Assembly: GCA_035935775.1 (NCBI GenBank) | Contig: DASYWT010000080.1 | Location: 1 to 21,792, forward strand | Length of the DNA: 21,792 nt | Origin: JAICWP01 sp035935775 | GTDB taxonomy: Bacteria > Acidobacteriota > Terriglobia > Terriglobales > Acidobacteriaceae | Reading direction: 5' to 3' | Shown: in pieces, positions 15,150 to 21,792 of the stretch | Numbering within the stretch: the first letter of the stretch is position 1 | Layout of the letters: each line of letters starts with the position of its first letter | The notes under the pieces: model-generated | Seen by the model: only the letters and a program-made list of their open reading frames with translations | What the model was told of the DNA's origin: nothing | Database searches by the model: none | Translations under genes and position numbers: made by a program

Positions 15150-17267
15150 CTAGCGAACAATTGGAAAGCACAGCTTGAACACCGTGCCTCGGCCCTGGCG
15201 GCTGCGCACGTGAATGCTGCCACTGTGATTCTCCACGATGCCCTTAACAATCCACAACCCCAGGCCCGTACCTTTTTCTCCTTTGGTACTGACAAAAGGC
15301 TCGAACACCGACTGCAACATATCCTGGGGAATGCCGCAGCCGGTATCGGCGAGCACGATGTTGACCGAACCGTGCACTCCATCGGTGGCATGAACGTGAC
15401 GAGTACGAATGGCCAGTCGGCCGCCCTTGGCCATGCTGTCGCGCGCGTTCACCACCAGGTTGGAGAGTACCTGCCGAAACTGGTCGGCAGAGCCCACAAT
15501 AGGCGGCAGCTTGCCCAGCTCTGTTTTTACCGCGATGCCCGCAGTGGAGAGCTGGCGGGCGAAGAGGGTCAAAGTGTCTTCGACCACGCTGTTCAGGTCA
15601 AACGGTCCCACCTGATCGGTGTTGCGATAGAGACCGAGCATCTGGCGCACGATGCGCGTGACCCGTTCAGTCTCACTTTTCAGAATGTCATACACCGGCT
15701 GGGCGGCGGGCTTGAGCTTGCCGGGCAGAAGGTAAATAGCGTTTTTAATCGCCTCCAGCGGGTTGTTGATCTCATGCGCGATGGTGCCGGCCAGCCGTCC
15801 CGTGGCCGCGAACTTCTCCACCTCCAGCATGCGGCGCTCGAGCTGCAGTTGCTCCAGTTTTTTCCACGCCGTCAGGTCACGCAGAACGGTCACGGTGTAG
15901 GCTACCTGCCCGCGCACGTCGTAGATTTTGCCGGAGCGCGCGGCGTACTCGATCTCGCTATTGGATGCGGGATTATGCAGGCGGAGAGGGCGGTTCTGAT
16001 TGTCGGCAAAGGAGAAGGTGAAGGCAGTGAGATACGCATCCAGCCGCGCCAGGTTACGCACCACGGCGGGGTGCCGGGGGGCATCGCTCATGCCGAACAG
16101 CTCCTTCGCCAGTGGATCGAGCAACACGACCTTAGCGGCGCCATCGGCTACCACGATGGGATCGCCCACGTTCTCAATCACCAGGTTGAGACGATCGCGG
16201 TCCTGGCGAACAACTTCTTCGGCATCGCGCAGTTTCTGCAGGTTAGCCCGGACTTCCTGGTCGGCGCGCCGCAGGTCGGTAACGTCGCGCATCACCGTCA
16301 CCATGCCGCTGCGCACGCCATCGCCGCTGAAGGTTGGAGCGCAGACCGCTTCGAACAGCACCTCCTCTCCTTCCATCACATCCACCAGGGTCAAGTCGCG
16401 ATGGCCCTCGACTCCACTCACCGCCATGGATGAAAGCGCCGCCGAGAAGTAGAGATTGTTCAACTCCACGGCGCGGGCGCCGCCTTCGGTTACTCCTTCG
16501 GGCATTCTGAAAAACCGCTCCGCCGCCTTGTTGAGCATGATCACCCGGTGATGGCTGTCGGTGAGGATTACCGGATCGGCCATGCTCATCATCACGGTAT
16601 GCATTTGCGAGATGGTGACATCCATCTCCCGCATGCGGTTGTAATAATGTTCCACCTTGAACAGGCGGGAGAGATAGCGGTTGGCGGTCGCGATCAGGTC
16701 GCGCAGGTACCGCAGCTGTCCTTCCTCGGCGCCGCGGCCAATTTGCACTACCACCATGGCGGCATAGGCTCGCATGCCGCAGGAAGCGCACACCTGGTCC
16801 TGCAGCGCCAGCTTGTGCGGCGAACGGAAGTTCTGCACCGCCAGGCACTCCCTGCGGCGCTCGCGCTCCGCTTCCCAACACTGGTTGCGATTGCGGTAGA
16901 GCAGAGGATGACAGTAGAGCGCCTCCCGCTCCCAGCTTCCGGCTGGAATGATGGCCGGCTTCAGCCGGTGCAGGGCAGAAATGAGAGGATTTTCCGCCGC
17001 CCAGAGAGAGCTGTGGAATCTCTGCAGCTGGCTCGGCTGATATTTGAGGGCGGCTACCGGCCTCACCGCTCCGGTTTCAAGGTCCACTCCCAGCGTCAGT
17101 GCCCGCGGAAATCCCAGGGCAAGGATCTCCTCCAGCAGGATGGGAAAGATTTCTTCGGAACGCTCCGCGGAGAGCAGGCGGAGAGCGGTGGAGTCGCGCA
17201 CCGCTTTGCGCCTTTCGACGAAATTTCCCTGGTCTGGGAGCTGTTTGCGTAGGAGAGGCGTAGCCAT
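15150..17267 (-). CDS. Soluble PAS histidine kinase with Cys-rich N-terminal region
   Basis: This 705-residue protein starts at the ATG at 17267 (GGGGAT upstream). It has no membrane helix, so it should sense a cytoplasmic signal. Residues 1-200 look GAF-like and contain Cys119, Cys130, Cys141, Cys160 and Cys163: two evenly spaced CX10C steps, then CxxC. PAS domains lie at about 215-325 (MADPVILTDSHHRVIMLNKA) and 365-480 (VENVGDPIVVADG-like). The HisKA helix carries His498 in AHEINNPLEAI. The ATPase domain has the N box (NLVVNARDSM), G1 (DTGCGIP), F (FEPFVSTK) and G2 (GTGLGLWIV), all intact. It is 28 bases downstream of gvpA and nine bases before a receiver gene. The cysteines could hold an iron-sulfur cluster or sense thiol redox state; that is inference. 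Confidence 0.93.
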   Translation of the reverse strand: MATPLLRKQLPDQGNFVERRKAVRDSTALRLLSAERSEEIFPILLEEILALGFPRALTLGVDLETGAVRPVAALKYQPSQLQRFHSSLWAAENPLISALHRLKPAIIPAGSWEREALYCHPLLYRNRNQCWEAERERRRECLAVQNFRSPHKLALQDQVCASCGMRAYAAMVVVQIGRGAEEGQLRYLRDLIATANRYLSRLFKVEHYYNRMREMDVTISQMHTVMMSMADPVILTDSHHRVIMLNKAAERFFRMPEGVTEGGARAVELNNLYFSAALSSMAVSGVEGHRDLTLVDVMEGEEVLFEAVCAPTFSGDGVRSGMVTVMRDVTDLRRADQEVRANLQKLRDAEEVVRQDRDRLNLVIENVGDPIVVADGAAKVVLLDPLAKELFGMSDAPRHPAVVRNLARLDAYLTAFTFSFADNQNRPLRLHNPASNSEIEYAARSGKIYDVRGQVAYTVTVLRDLTAWKKLEQLQLERRMLEVEKFAATGRLAGTIAHEINNPLEAIKNAIYLLPGKLKPAAQPVYDILKSETERVTRIVRQMLGLYRNTDQVGPFDLNSVVEDTLTLFARQLSTAGIAVKTELGKLPPIVGSADQFRQVLSNLVVNARDSMAKGGRLAIRTRHVHATDGVHGSVNIVLADTGCGIPQDMLQSVFEPFVSTKGEKGTGLGLWIVKGIVENHSGSIHVRSRQGRGTVFKLCFPIVR

Positions 17268-17295
17268 GGGTTCGGATCCCCACTGTGAACTGCGG

Positions 17296-17586
17296 CTAAC
17301 GGCGCGCTCCTGTCCGCGGCACGCGAGCCACACGGCGGGTGGTCTCGACTACCTCCGCCGGCTGCTCTGCCAGTTGCGGCCGGGATACCAAGCCGGTCAG
17401 ACCCACAGCATCCGCATACTTGAGGTAGGTGTCAATCGAGGCCACCACCACGCGCGCTTCGACGGTGATCAGGTCTATGCCCACCAGAGAAATGCGCACC
17501 CAGGCGTCAATGACAATACCTTTGTCCAATACCCGGTCGAGTACGTCAATCAGACTTGAGCCGCCAGATACGCGTTCTACCGCCAT
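17296..17586 (-). CDS. gvpA: Gas vesicle structural protein GvpA
   Basis: This 96-residue protein is the major wall protein of gas vesicles. The core matches GvpA closely: MAVERVSGGSSLIDVLDRVL, then DKGIVIDAWVRISLVGIDL, ITVEARVVVASIDTYLKYA and DAVGLTGL. The order is helix 1, beta hairpin, helix 2. A tail of about 25-30 residues after the core contains several Arg and is longer than in classical GvpA of about 70 residues. The ATG has a strong Shine-Dalgarno site, AAGGAGGAA at 17594-17602, fitting a very abundant product. It follows the GvpJ-like gene by 23 bases and probably shares its promoter. The histidine kinase gene follows. Confidence 0.96.
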   Translation of the reverse strand: MAVERVSGGSSLIDVLDRVLDKGIVIDAWVRISLVGIDLITVEARVVVASIDTYLKYADAVGLTGLVSRPQLAEQPAEVVETTRRVARVPRTGARR

Positions 17587-17593
17587 GAAGAAG

Positions 17594-17602
17594 TTCCTCC
17601 TT
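17594..17602 (-). promoter_or_regulatory. Strong ribosome binding site of gvpA
   Basis: On the minus strand AAGGAGGAA precedes the gvpA ATG with good spacing. It is the best Shine-Dalgarno site in the cluster. GvpA is needed in large excess over the accessory proteins, so translation strength may set the ratio. Confidence 0.8.
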
Positions 17603-17609
17603 AACCCCG

Positions 17610-17915
17610 CTAACGCGCCCGCTTTGCCCCACGCCGCGCGCGGGGAGGATTGCCGACCGCAGCCGCCCGGGAAGCTCGCGGCAAAACCGGCGTTGCCGCC
17701 GGCTCCGTCAGATGGGGATCATACTTCCACCAGTTCAAACCAATTTGTTCGGCCTTGTCCACGGAACAAACCAGCAGCCGGATACGAATGGTGAGCAATT
17801 CCACGTTGGCCAGCGAAATGCGAACATCGCCGGCGATAACCAGCCCCTTGTCAAGGACACGATCAAGAATGTCGATCAGGTTCGTTGTTCCGGAGACAGT
17901 GGGCACGCGTTCCAT
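17610..17915 (-). CDS. gvpJ: GvpA-family minor protein, GvpJ-like
   Basis: This 101-residue protein is a GvpA-family member: NLIDILDRVLDKGLVIAGDV, RISLANVELLTIRIRLLVCS and VDKAEQIGLNWWKYDPHL. The AGD in place of DAW and the DKAEQIGLNWW ending are features I associate with GvpJ-type minor proteins rather than the wall protein; the J label is a judgement. The C-terminal tail of about 30 residues is Pro/Ala/Arg-rich and strongly basic. Minor proteins of this kind are thought to take part in nucleating or capping the vesicle. The ATG at 17915 is chosen because homologues begin shortly before the first helix; a GTG at 17945 would add ten residues. It is the first gene after a 245-base gap with a promoter-like site. 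Confidence 0.88.
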   Translation of the reverse strand: MERVPTVSGTTNLIDILDRVLDKGLVIAGDVRISLANVELLTIRIRLLVCSVDKAEQIGLNWWKYDPHLTEPAATPVLPRASRAAAVGNPPRARRGAKRAR

Positions 17916-17974
17916 AGGTTGGATTGTCGCGAGTACCTCGCACACCAGCAGTTACCCGCTACAGTGAGAACCGC

Positions 17975-18003
17975 ATCCTAAAGCGGCTTGCTCCCACTGT
18001 CAA
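17975..18003 (-). promoter_or_regulatory. Sigma-70-like promoter for gvpJ-gvpA
   Basis: On the minus strand a perfect TTGACA (17998-18003) and TAGGAT (17975-17980) are separated by exactly 17 bases. The -10 box keeps the important first TA and last T. Transcription would start near 17968, leaving a leader of about 50 bases before the gvpJ ATG. This would let gvpJ, gvpA and the kinase be expressed apart from the upstream genes. Confidence 0.65.
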
Positions 18004-18004
18004 A

Positions 18005-18019
18005 TGTCGCAGAGCGACA
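18005..18019. promoter_or_regulatory. Palindromic operator candidate next to the -35 box
   Basis: TGTCGC-AGA-GCGACA is a perfect 6-3-6 palindrome starting one base upstream of the TTGACA box. Its centre is about 44 bases upstream of the predicted start site, the usual place for an activator that touches RNA polymerase. The binding protein is unknown; no DNA-binding regulator is encoded in the visible part of the cluster. Confidence 0.5.
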
Positions 18020-18160
18020 CTCTTTCGCTAGAGTAACCTGCAGTTGGAAAACCAAATTACCGGCTGGATTTTCGCTTCGCCAACGACCCGAGCTGCTTCG
18101 GCCCAGCACACGAAGTAAACAATTAGATTCGACGTGGACCGCCGAATGTTGCCTAGAACA

Positions 18161-18523
18161 CTACTTTTCCAGCAGATTTCCCAGTGGCCCCAGCTCCAGG
18201 TTCAGGTCGGCCAGGGTCAGGCCAAAATGCGTCGCCAGTTCTTTAATCTTGGACTCCAGCTTCATGAGGGCCACACCCATGTCTTCTATCTCCTGGTCGC
18301 TGAGAGAGCCGCCTTCCATGCGGCGGATGGCCTGCCGTTCCAGCAACCGGTGCAGCAACTCCACAAGGCTCAGGACCAGCCGGGCCAGCCCTTGCTCGAT
18401 GTTCTCGGGCGAACAGTCAATCCGCTGCGGACCCCCATTGCCGCCGCTTTCGTCCAGGCGCCGCTGCAAGCTGGAGATGGCGGCTTCGATGTCACCGGGC
18501 GAAACCTGGCGCGGTTTATTCAT
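18161..18523 (-). CDS. gvpK: Gas vesicle protein GvpK
   Basis: This 120-residue protein has the typical GvpK pattern: RIDCSPENIEQGLARLVLSL, VELLHRLLERQAIRRMEGG, SLSDQEIEDMGVALMKLESK and the ending FGLTLADLNLELGPLGNLL. GvpK is an accessory protein of vesicle formation found in most gas vesicle clusters; its exact task is not established. Length is normal. Its ATG shares one base with the TAA stop of the upstream gvpF/L gene (TAATG), which suggests coupled translation. It ends 245 bases before the GvpJ-like gene. Confidence 0.95.
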   Translation of the reverse strand: MNKPRQVSPGDIEAAISSLQRRLDESGGNGGPQRIDCSPENIEQGLARLVLSLVELLHRLLERQAIRRMEGGSLSDQEIEDMGVALMKLESKIKELATHFGLTLADLNLELGPLGNLLEK

Positions 18524-19173
18524 TAGGAGGCCTTAATCTCGAGAAACTCAGCCGGCGGCCAGGGGCCGCTTACCCGCGCTCCGGGCAGTGACTGCCGCAG
18601 GGTCCGGGCCGCGTTCTGAAAGCCGGCGACGGCCTCGCGGCTCAGCAAGGCGTAACATCGCATTCCCTGTTTGGTCTGGCGTTCCCGCCACTCTGCCACC
18701 CAGGGACCAGTGGTCTGACGAAACTGTTTTGCCGCTGTCTTCAGCTCCGCCGCCAGTGCCTGCCGCCCCTGCAGGTACTCGTGCCCGGAGGCAGGTAAGT
18801 TTGCAGTTCCCTCCTCTTTCTGGCCGATATGGATCTCCATCTGCACCATATGTCGAAGGCGAGACAAAGCTTCCGCGTACCTCGAAGCATGCGCCTCAAC
18901 GTGCTGCCGCAACTCCTCCTCGCCGTCCACAACCGTGGGGAAACGAAAAGGGACAATTACCGCCTGCTGGAACAAGGCCTGCAACACCTGGTGGAAAGCC
19001 ACCGCGGACTCGACGGCTGGAGTGCCGGAAAGCTGCTCGCGGTTTTCGAAGCGAGAAAAAAAACAGCGCAGACCGGAATCCGCCAGTTCATCGATCTTTC
19101 TCCCGCCGACTCCTGCAGCGGGCTTCTCCACCATCGTTGCCGCTTCCATCATGCAATAGGCCAGAAGGGCCAT
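18523..19173 (-). CDS. Gas vesicle protein GvpF/GvpL family, short and divergent (paralogue 2)
   Basis: This 216-residue protein is recognisable as GvpF/L from its ending, SGPWPPAEFLE, and from IVPFRFPTVVDGEEELRQHV, which matches the IPMSFGTVF-like block of the family. The first strand (MALLAYCMMEA) is the place of the YVYGI start. It is shorter than the other two paralogues and more divergent. The ATG at 19173 lies two bases after the stop of the preceding GvpA-family gene; a TTG at 19179 would overlap it. gvpK follows with one shared base. Role: assembly factor, probably specialised relative to its paralogues. Confidence 0.88.
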   Translation of the reverse strand: MALLAYCMMEAATMVEKPAAGVGGRKIDELADSGLRCFFSRFENREQLSGTPAVESAVAFHQVLQALFQQAVIVPFRFPTVVDGEEELRQHVEAHASRYAEALSRLRHMVQMEIHIGQKEEGTANLPASGHEYLQGRQALAAELKTAAKQFRQTTGPWVAEWRERQTKQGMRCYALLSREAVAGFQNAARTLRQSLPGARVSGPWPPAEFLEIKAS

Positions 19174-19175
19174 AT

Positions 19176-19400
19176 TCAACGCCGTGTAGTGGGAAGTTGC
19201 TCCAGCCGCATATGTTGCAGCGCCGTCTCCACAGAGGTGAGCACCACGTTCAGCCCCAGGTAAATCAGATCCACCCCGGCCAGGGAAATTACCAGGCTGC
19301 CGTGAATCACCACTCCGGAATTAAGCACGTGGTCGAGGATATCGAGCAGGGAGACTTCCTCCCGTTCGGCCATCCCCGCCAGCAGGTCGTTATCCGCCAT
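19176..19400 (-). CDS. Short GvpA-family minor protein (GvpM/GvpS-like)
   Basis: This is a 74-residue protein from the ATG at 19400. The core VSLLDILDHVLNSGVVIHGS, LVISLAGVDLIYLGLNVVLT and SVETALQHMR is a GvpA-type helix-hairpin-helix. It has IHGS and YLGLNVVL where GvpA has DAW and EARVVI. Such short divergent relatives are called GvpM or GvpS in other clusters; I cannot decide which. It is probably a minor component of the vesicle tip or of nucleation. The start is 19 bases after the stop of the upstream gvpF/L gene. Starts further upstream would overlap that gene and add a basic, unlikely leader. Confidence 0.87.
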   Translation of the reverse strand: MADNDLLAGMAEREEVSLLDILDHVLNSGVVIHGSLVISLAGVDLIYLGLNVVLTSVETALQHMRLEQLPTTRR

Positions 19401-19419
19401 AGGTCCGATTCCCTTCCCC

Positions 19420-20199
19420 CTAGCCGCGGCTGGCCTCCGGTTCAGGGCCGCGCGAAACGAAGGAATAAGGCGGCCAGGGGCCACTCAGCTCAATGCGGCG
19501 CGCCCCCTCCCAGTCCCGGGAGAAACGCCCCATCAGCTGCTGCAGTTGGTCACGCTGCAAACGCTTCACCAGCAACGAACCCTGCCACAACAGCCCGCGC
19601 TGGCCCCGGCTGACCACCCCGCTGCCGGGCGCAGTCTCGGCGGCCACCTCTTCCAGGGCGCACAGCAGACGCTGCACCTCGGCATCGGCGGGCGGAGGGG
19701 CCTGCTCGTGCAAGGCCGCCGCCCGGGCACGCAGATACTCGCGACCGGACTTTGCTGCTGCCGCCGCTTGCGCCTGGGCCCGCACGTGGAACACTTTAAC
19801 TCCCCACTCCTCACAGCCGCTGATTCGCTTCAAATCGCGCGTGAGATGCGCTTTGTGTTTCTCCACATGAGCAGCCAGAGAGCTGGAATTGCGGAACACG
19901 GTGCCAAAACGCGCCGGCAGGATATCGCGCGAAGCGGCAATCGCCGCCACTGCCTGCTGGTGACGCACGCTCACCTCGGCTAGCCATTCCAGGTTCTCCA
20001 TGTTCCTGGCCAGATTATCGGCGAATTCCGTTTTATTCACGCGGCTGGCCCAGCACACCAGGCCGGCACAGGGTACAGCTTCCACCTCGGCGGCCGCGTC
20101 AACCCCCACGACATCGGGAACAATCCCCTCTCCCGCTCGGGATACACCGTAGAGGTACAGCACCTGATTGGTGTCGCGCGACTTCAAGCTGGTTGCCAT
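19420..20199 (-). CDS. Gas vesicle protein GvpF/GvpL family (paralogue 1)
   Basis: This is a 259-residue protein from the ATG at 20199, giving MATSLKSRDTNQVLYLYGVS, with the family's YLYGV strand near the start. Later blocks are SVRHQQAVAAIAASRDILPA, RFGTVFRNSSSLAAHVEKHK, EEWGVKVFHVRA and the signature SGPWPPYSFV near the end. A longer reading from 20340 would add a low-complexity leader inside the ATPase gene and is rejected. The start overlaps the ATPase stop by 16 bases, so the two genes are likely coupled. Like other GvpF/L proteins it should contact GvpA during vesicle nucleation. Confidence 0.93.
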   Translation of the reverse strand: MATSLKSRDTNQVLYLYGVSRAGEGIVPDVVGVDAAAEVEAVPCAGLVCWASRVNKTEFADNLARNMENLEWLAEVSVRHQQAVAAIAASRDILPARFGTVFRNSSSLAAHVEKHKAHLTRDLKRISGCEEWGVKVFHVRAQAQAAAAAKSGREYLRARAAALHEQAPPPADAEVQRLLCALEEVAAETAPGSGVVSRGQRGLLWQGSLLVKRLQRDQLQQLMGRFSRDWEGARRIELSGPWPPYSFVSRGPEPEASRG

Positions 20200-21792
20200 A
20201 GTTCCGCTGTCAGCTGACGCAGGCCCCGCTCGCCCGCAATCTCGGCGGCAAAGTTTTTCAGGACGTAAATCTCTGCTAGGCCGCGCCGGCGCCGCAGCCG
20301 GGCCAGGGTCGCAAGCTGCCACTGGCGGGCCCGGCGGCAACGACGGCAGTTTCCCACATCGCCAGCGAACAGAACACGGTTGACCACGACCGGTCCTCCC
20401 GCCATTCCCAGGGCCGCCAGATCCGTGCGCAAGCGCTCGGTTTCGCGATCCGGGAGCAGTTCAGGGAGCATCACCGTCCACACCCGGGCGCGTTGGCTGT
20501 CTTTAAGGAGAGCCGCCAGTTCGCGGACGCGCTGGCCGAAAGCGGCGATTTCCACCGCCACATCTTGGGCGAGGCCTAGTGTACGGTGGGCTGCCAGGGT
20601 TTTCAACAGCAGGCGCGCCCATTGCTGCATCCGCTGCGGCATGCGCAGCAGTTCCAACGCATGGCCGGTAGGCGCCATATCAATGATCACGGTGTGCGTA
20701 CCGGACGCCAGCAGGTCGAGTATGCGAAACACGGCGAATACCTCGTCCACTCCCGGGGGAACGATATCCAGCAGCGCCGCGAAGAGCCTGCGTTCAAAGG
20801 AAAGTTCCACATGCACGCCCGAGTGCTCCGCGGAGAGGGCCTGGTCAACCTTGTCTTTGACGCCCCGTGCCCAGGCGCCGAATTGGGCGGCTGAGTCCAT
20901 TTCCGCGGCCGTGAAGCGCCCGTCGCCCAGGACGGGCCGCGATGCATCCGTGACTTCCTGCTGGAAGATATCGTCAAGCGAGGGCGCGGGATCCACCGAG
21001 CAGATGGTCACCGGTTGTTGGGGACGGGCCCTCCGGCTGCGGAAACCCAGGCCGGCAGAGAAGGTGGTCTTGCCCACTCCGCCCTTACCCAGGACCAGGG
21101 TGAGCTTGGCGTCCAGAGTGGGCCACCACACGCGCCGCAGGCGAAGCTCCGGCGCTCGAGGAGGTGGGGCATCCGGTACCGGAACCCGCTTCCGAGAAAA
21201 GACTTGCTGGGCAAAGACGTAGAGCGCATCTGTTCCCTCGACCGGGACGCCCCAGTCTTGCCCCACAAGCAACGGACGCTCAGGAAAATGTTTGCGCAGC
21301 ACAGCCTGCGCTGCTCGGGTCATAGCCGAGCGTTTTTGGCAAAGGGAGCATTTGCCGGGGCGCAGCACCGCCCGATTGAGCACCACAGCGGAAACCTCAA
21401 CCGGCAGAGGGGATTCCCGCAGCGCGGCGGTTACGCGCAAAGCCTCATTCAGGGAGAACTTTTCCGGGGTAGTGACCAGAAAGAGCTGGGCGTCGCGTCT
21501 GATGGCCTGCCTCACCCCTTCGACAATGGCCCGCCAGTCCCGCAGGAAACGCTGTGGGCCAGCCTCCACCCTGCCTCCAAAATGGGCGGCCAAAATCTGG
21601 TCGCGGCTGCCGGCTATCTCCAGAAAATCCAGGAAGCGGGCAAACTGCTCGGGCAATTGCAACAGGCGCAGGGTGTGCCCGAAGGGAGCCGTGTCCAGGA
21701 CGATGTGGTCGTACTTTTCAGAGGAGAGGGCCTGCTCAACCGCCAGCAGGGCAGATATTTCCGCCAGCCCGGGCAAAGCGGTGTCCAACAGC
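20184..21792 (-). CDS. ArsA/Get3-like ATPase with two tandem domains (5' end beyond window)
   Basis: The gene enters from the right edge; no real start is in view and the first P-loop is missing. The first half shows IVLDTAPFGHTLRLLQLP (ArsA signature, with Phe for the usual Thr) and VVLNRAVLRPGKCSLC. The second half has a full P-loop, LGKGGVGKTTFSAGL (about 21050-21095), then SVDPAPSLDDIF, DMAPTGHALELLRMP and VVVNRVLFAGDVGNCRRC. Each half has a CxxC (21339-21350 and 20337-20348) at the place where Get3 binds zinc. Family members drive arsenite export or escort hydrophobic tail-anchored proteins. No arsenic genes are nearby, and the 16-base overlap with a gvpF/L gene ties it to the gas vesicles. 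A chaperone role for GvpA-type proteins is an inference. Confidence 0.88.
   Translation of the reverse strand, partial: LLDTALPGLAEISALLAVEQALSSEKYDHIVLDTAPFGHTLRLLQLPEQFARFLDFLEIAGSRDQILAAHFGGRVEAGPQRFLRDWRAIVEGVRQAIRRDAQLFLVTTPEKFSLNEALRVTAALRESPLPVEVSAVVLNRAVLRPGKCSLCQKRSAMTRAAQAVLRKHFPERPLLVGQDWGVPVEGTDALYVFAQQVFSRKRVPVPDAPPPRAPELRLRRVWWPTLDAKLTLVLGKGGVGKTTFSAGLGFRSRRARPQQPVTICSVDPAPSLDDIFQQEVTDASRPVLGDGRFTAAEMDSAAQFGAWARGVKDKVDQALSAEHSGVHVELSFERRLFAALLDIVPPGVDEVFAVFRILDLLASGTHTVIIDMAPTGHALELLRMPQRMQQWARLLLKTLAAHRTLGLAQDVAVEIAAFGQRVRELAALLKDSQRARVWTVMLPELLPDRETERLRTDLAALGMAGGPVVVNRVLFAGDVGNCRRCRRARQWQLATLARLRRRRGLAEIYVLKNFAAEIAGERGLRQLTAELWQPA

Larger units (their letters stand above)
17916..18160 (-). 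other. Intergenic region upstream of gvpJ-gvpA
   Basis: This is the only sizeable gap inside the gas vesicle cluster. It holds the promoter-like site and palindrome listed separately. Another inverted repeat, ACAGTG (17961-17966) with CACTGT (17995-18000), encloses the -10 box and spacer, with CCGC/GCGG inside. A small TTGG-AAAA-CCAA repeat lies at 18044-18055. No open reading frame here resembles a gas vesicle protein. Confidence 0.6.

Noticed and set aside
15210..16433. Long plus-strand open frame (about 400 codons) opposite the histidine kinase
   Set aside because: It is antisense to a gene with all kinase motifs intact. Its translation is His/Gln/Val-rich without domains, as expected from GC-rich codon bias.
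18588..19613. Plus-strand open frame opposite two gas vesicle genes
   Set aside because: Its translation is Pro/Arg/Ser-rich and without motifs, while the minus strand has clear Gvp signatures.
20380..21222. Plus-strand open frame opposite the ATPase gene
   Set aside because: It is Ser/Arg-rich without domains; the P-loop and signature motifs are on the minus strand.
20184..21792. Arsenite resistance function for the ArsA-like ATPase
   Set aside because: No arsB, arsR or arsC is near, the visible cysteines are CxxC pairs as in Get3, and the gene overlaps a gas vesicle gene.
1..21792. tRNA or rRNA genes, CRISPR arrays, insertion sequences and prophage genes
   Set aside because: None was recognised on either strand. 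No transposase, integrase or regularly spaced long repeats were seen.

Overview
The window most likely comes from an Acidobacteriota (Terriglobia-type) genome. G+C is moderately high. Several genes resemble ones common in that phylum: a Ser/Thr kinase with a long TPR tail, a DUF4397-like lipoprotein, a small membrane protein ending in a WYLRRH motif, and a secreted Ig-like protein. This is a judgement from protein style; no rRNA or marker gene is present to confirm it.

Left part (1-9714): unrelated chromosomal genes. A minus-strand membrane Ser/Thr kinase (27-3629) is divergent from a lipoprotein gene (3921-4613). A secreted Ig-like protein (4948-5982) follows after a 334-base noncoding stretch. 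Then come a small zinc-ribbon membrane protein, a small conserved membrane protein, an NTF2-like protein and an ABC-F ATPase. Next (9754-12013, minus) is a large membrane protein with a spermidine-synthase-like domain, which carries one in-frame stop and one frameshift.

Right part (12150-21792, all minus strand): a gas vesicle cluster read from right to left. The order is an ArsA/Get3-like ATPase (cut by the window edge), a GvpF/L protein, a short GvpA-family protein, a second GvpF/L, GvpK, a GvpJ-like protein, GvpA, a soluble PAS histidine kinase, a receiver protein, a third GvpF/L, GvpG, two more receivers and one degenerate receiver. Many junctions overlap or nearly touch, so coupled translation is likely. 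A promoter-like site (TTGACA, 17-base spacer, TAGGAT) lies between gvpK and gvpJ, with a 6-3-6 palindrome just upstream. gvpA has the strongest Shine-Dalgarno site seen here.

The main point of interest is this combination. Gas vesicle structural genes are interleaved with a histidine kinase whose N-terminal region holds five cysteines, with four receiver-only proteins that have no DNA-binding domain, and with an ArsA/Get3-like ATPase that has CxxC motifs. A reasonable but untested hypothesis is a redox- or oxygen-responsive phosphorelay controlling vesicle formation, with the ATPase handling the very hydrophobic Gvp subunits. GvpN, GvpC and GvpO are not seen in the window; GvpN could lie beyond the right edge.
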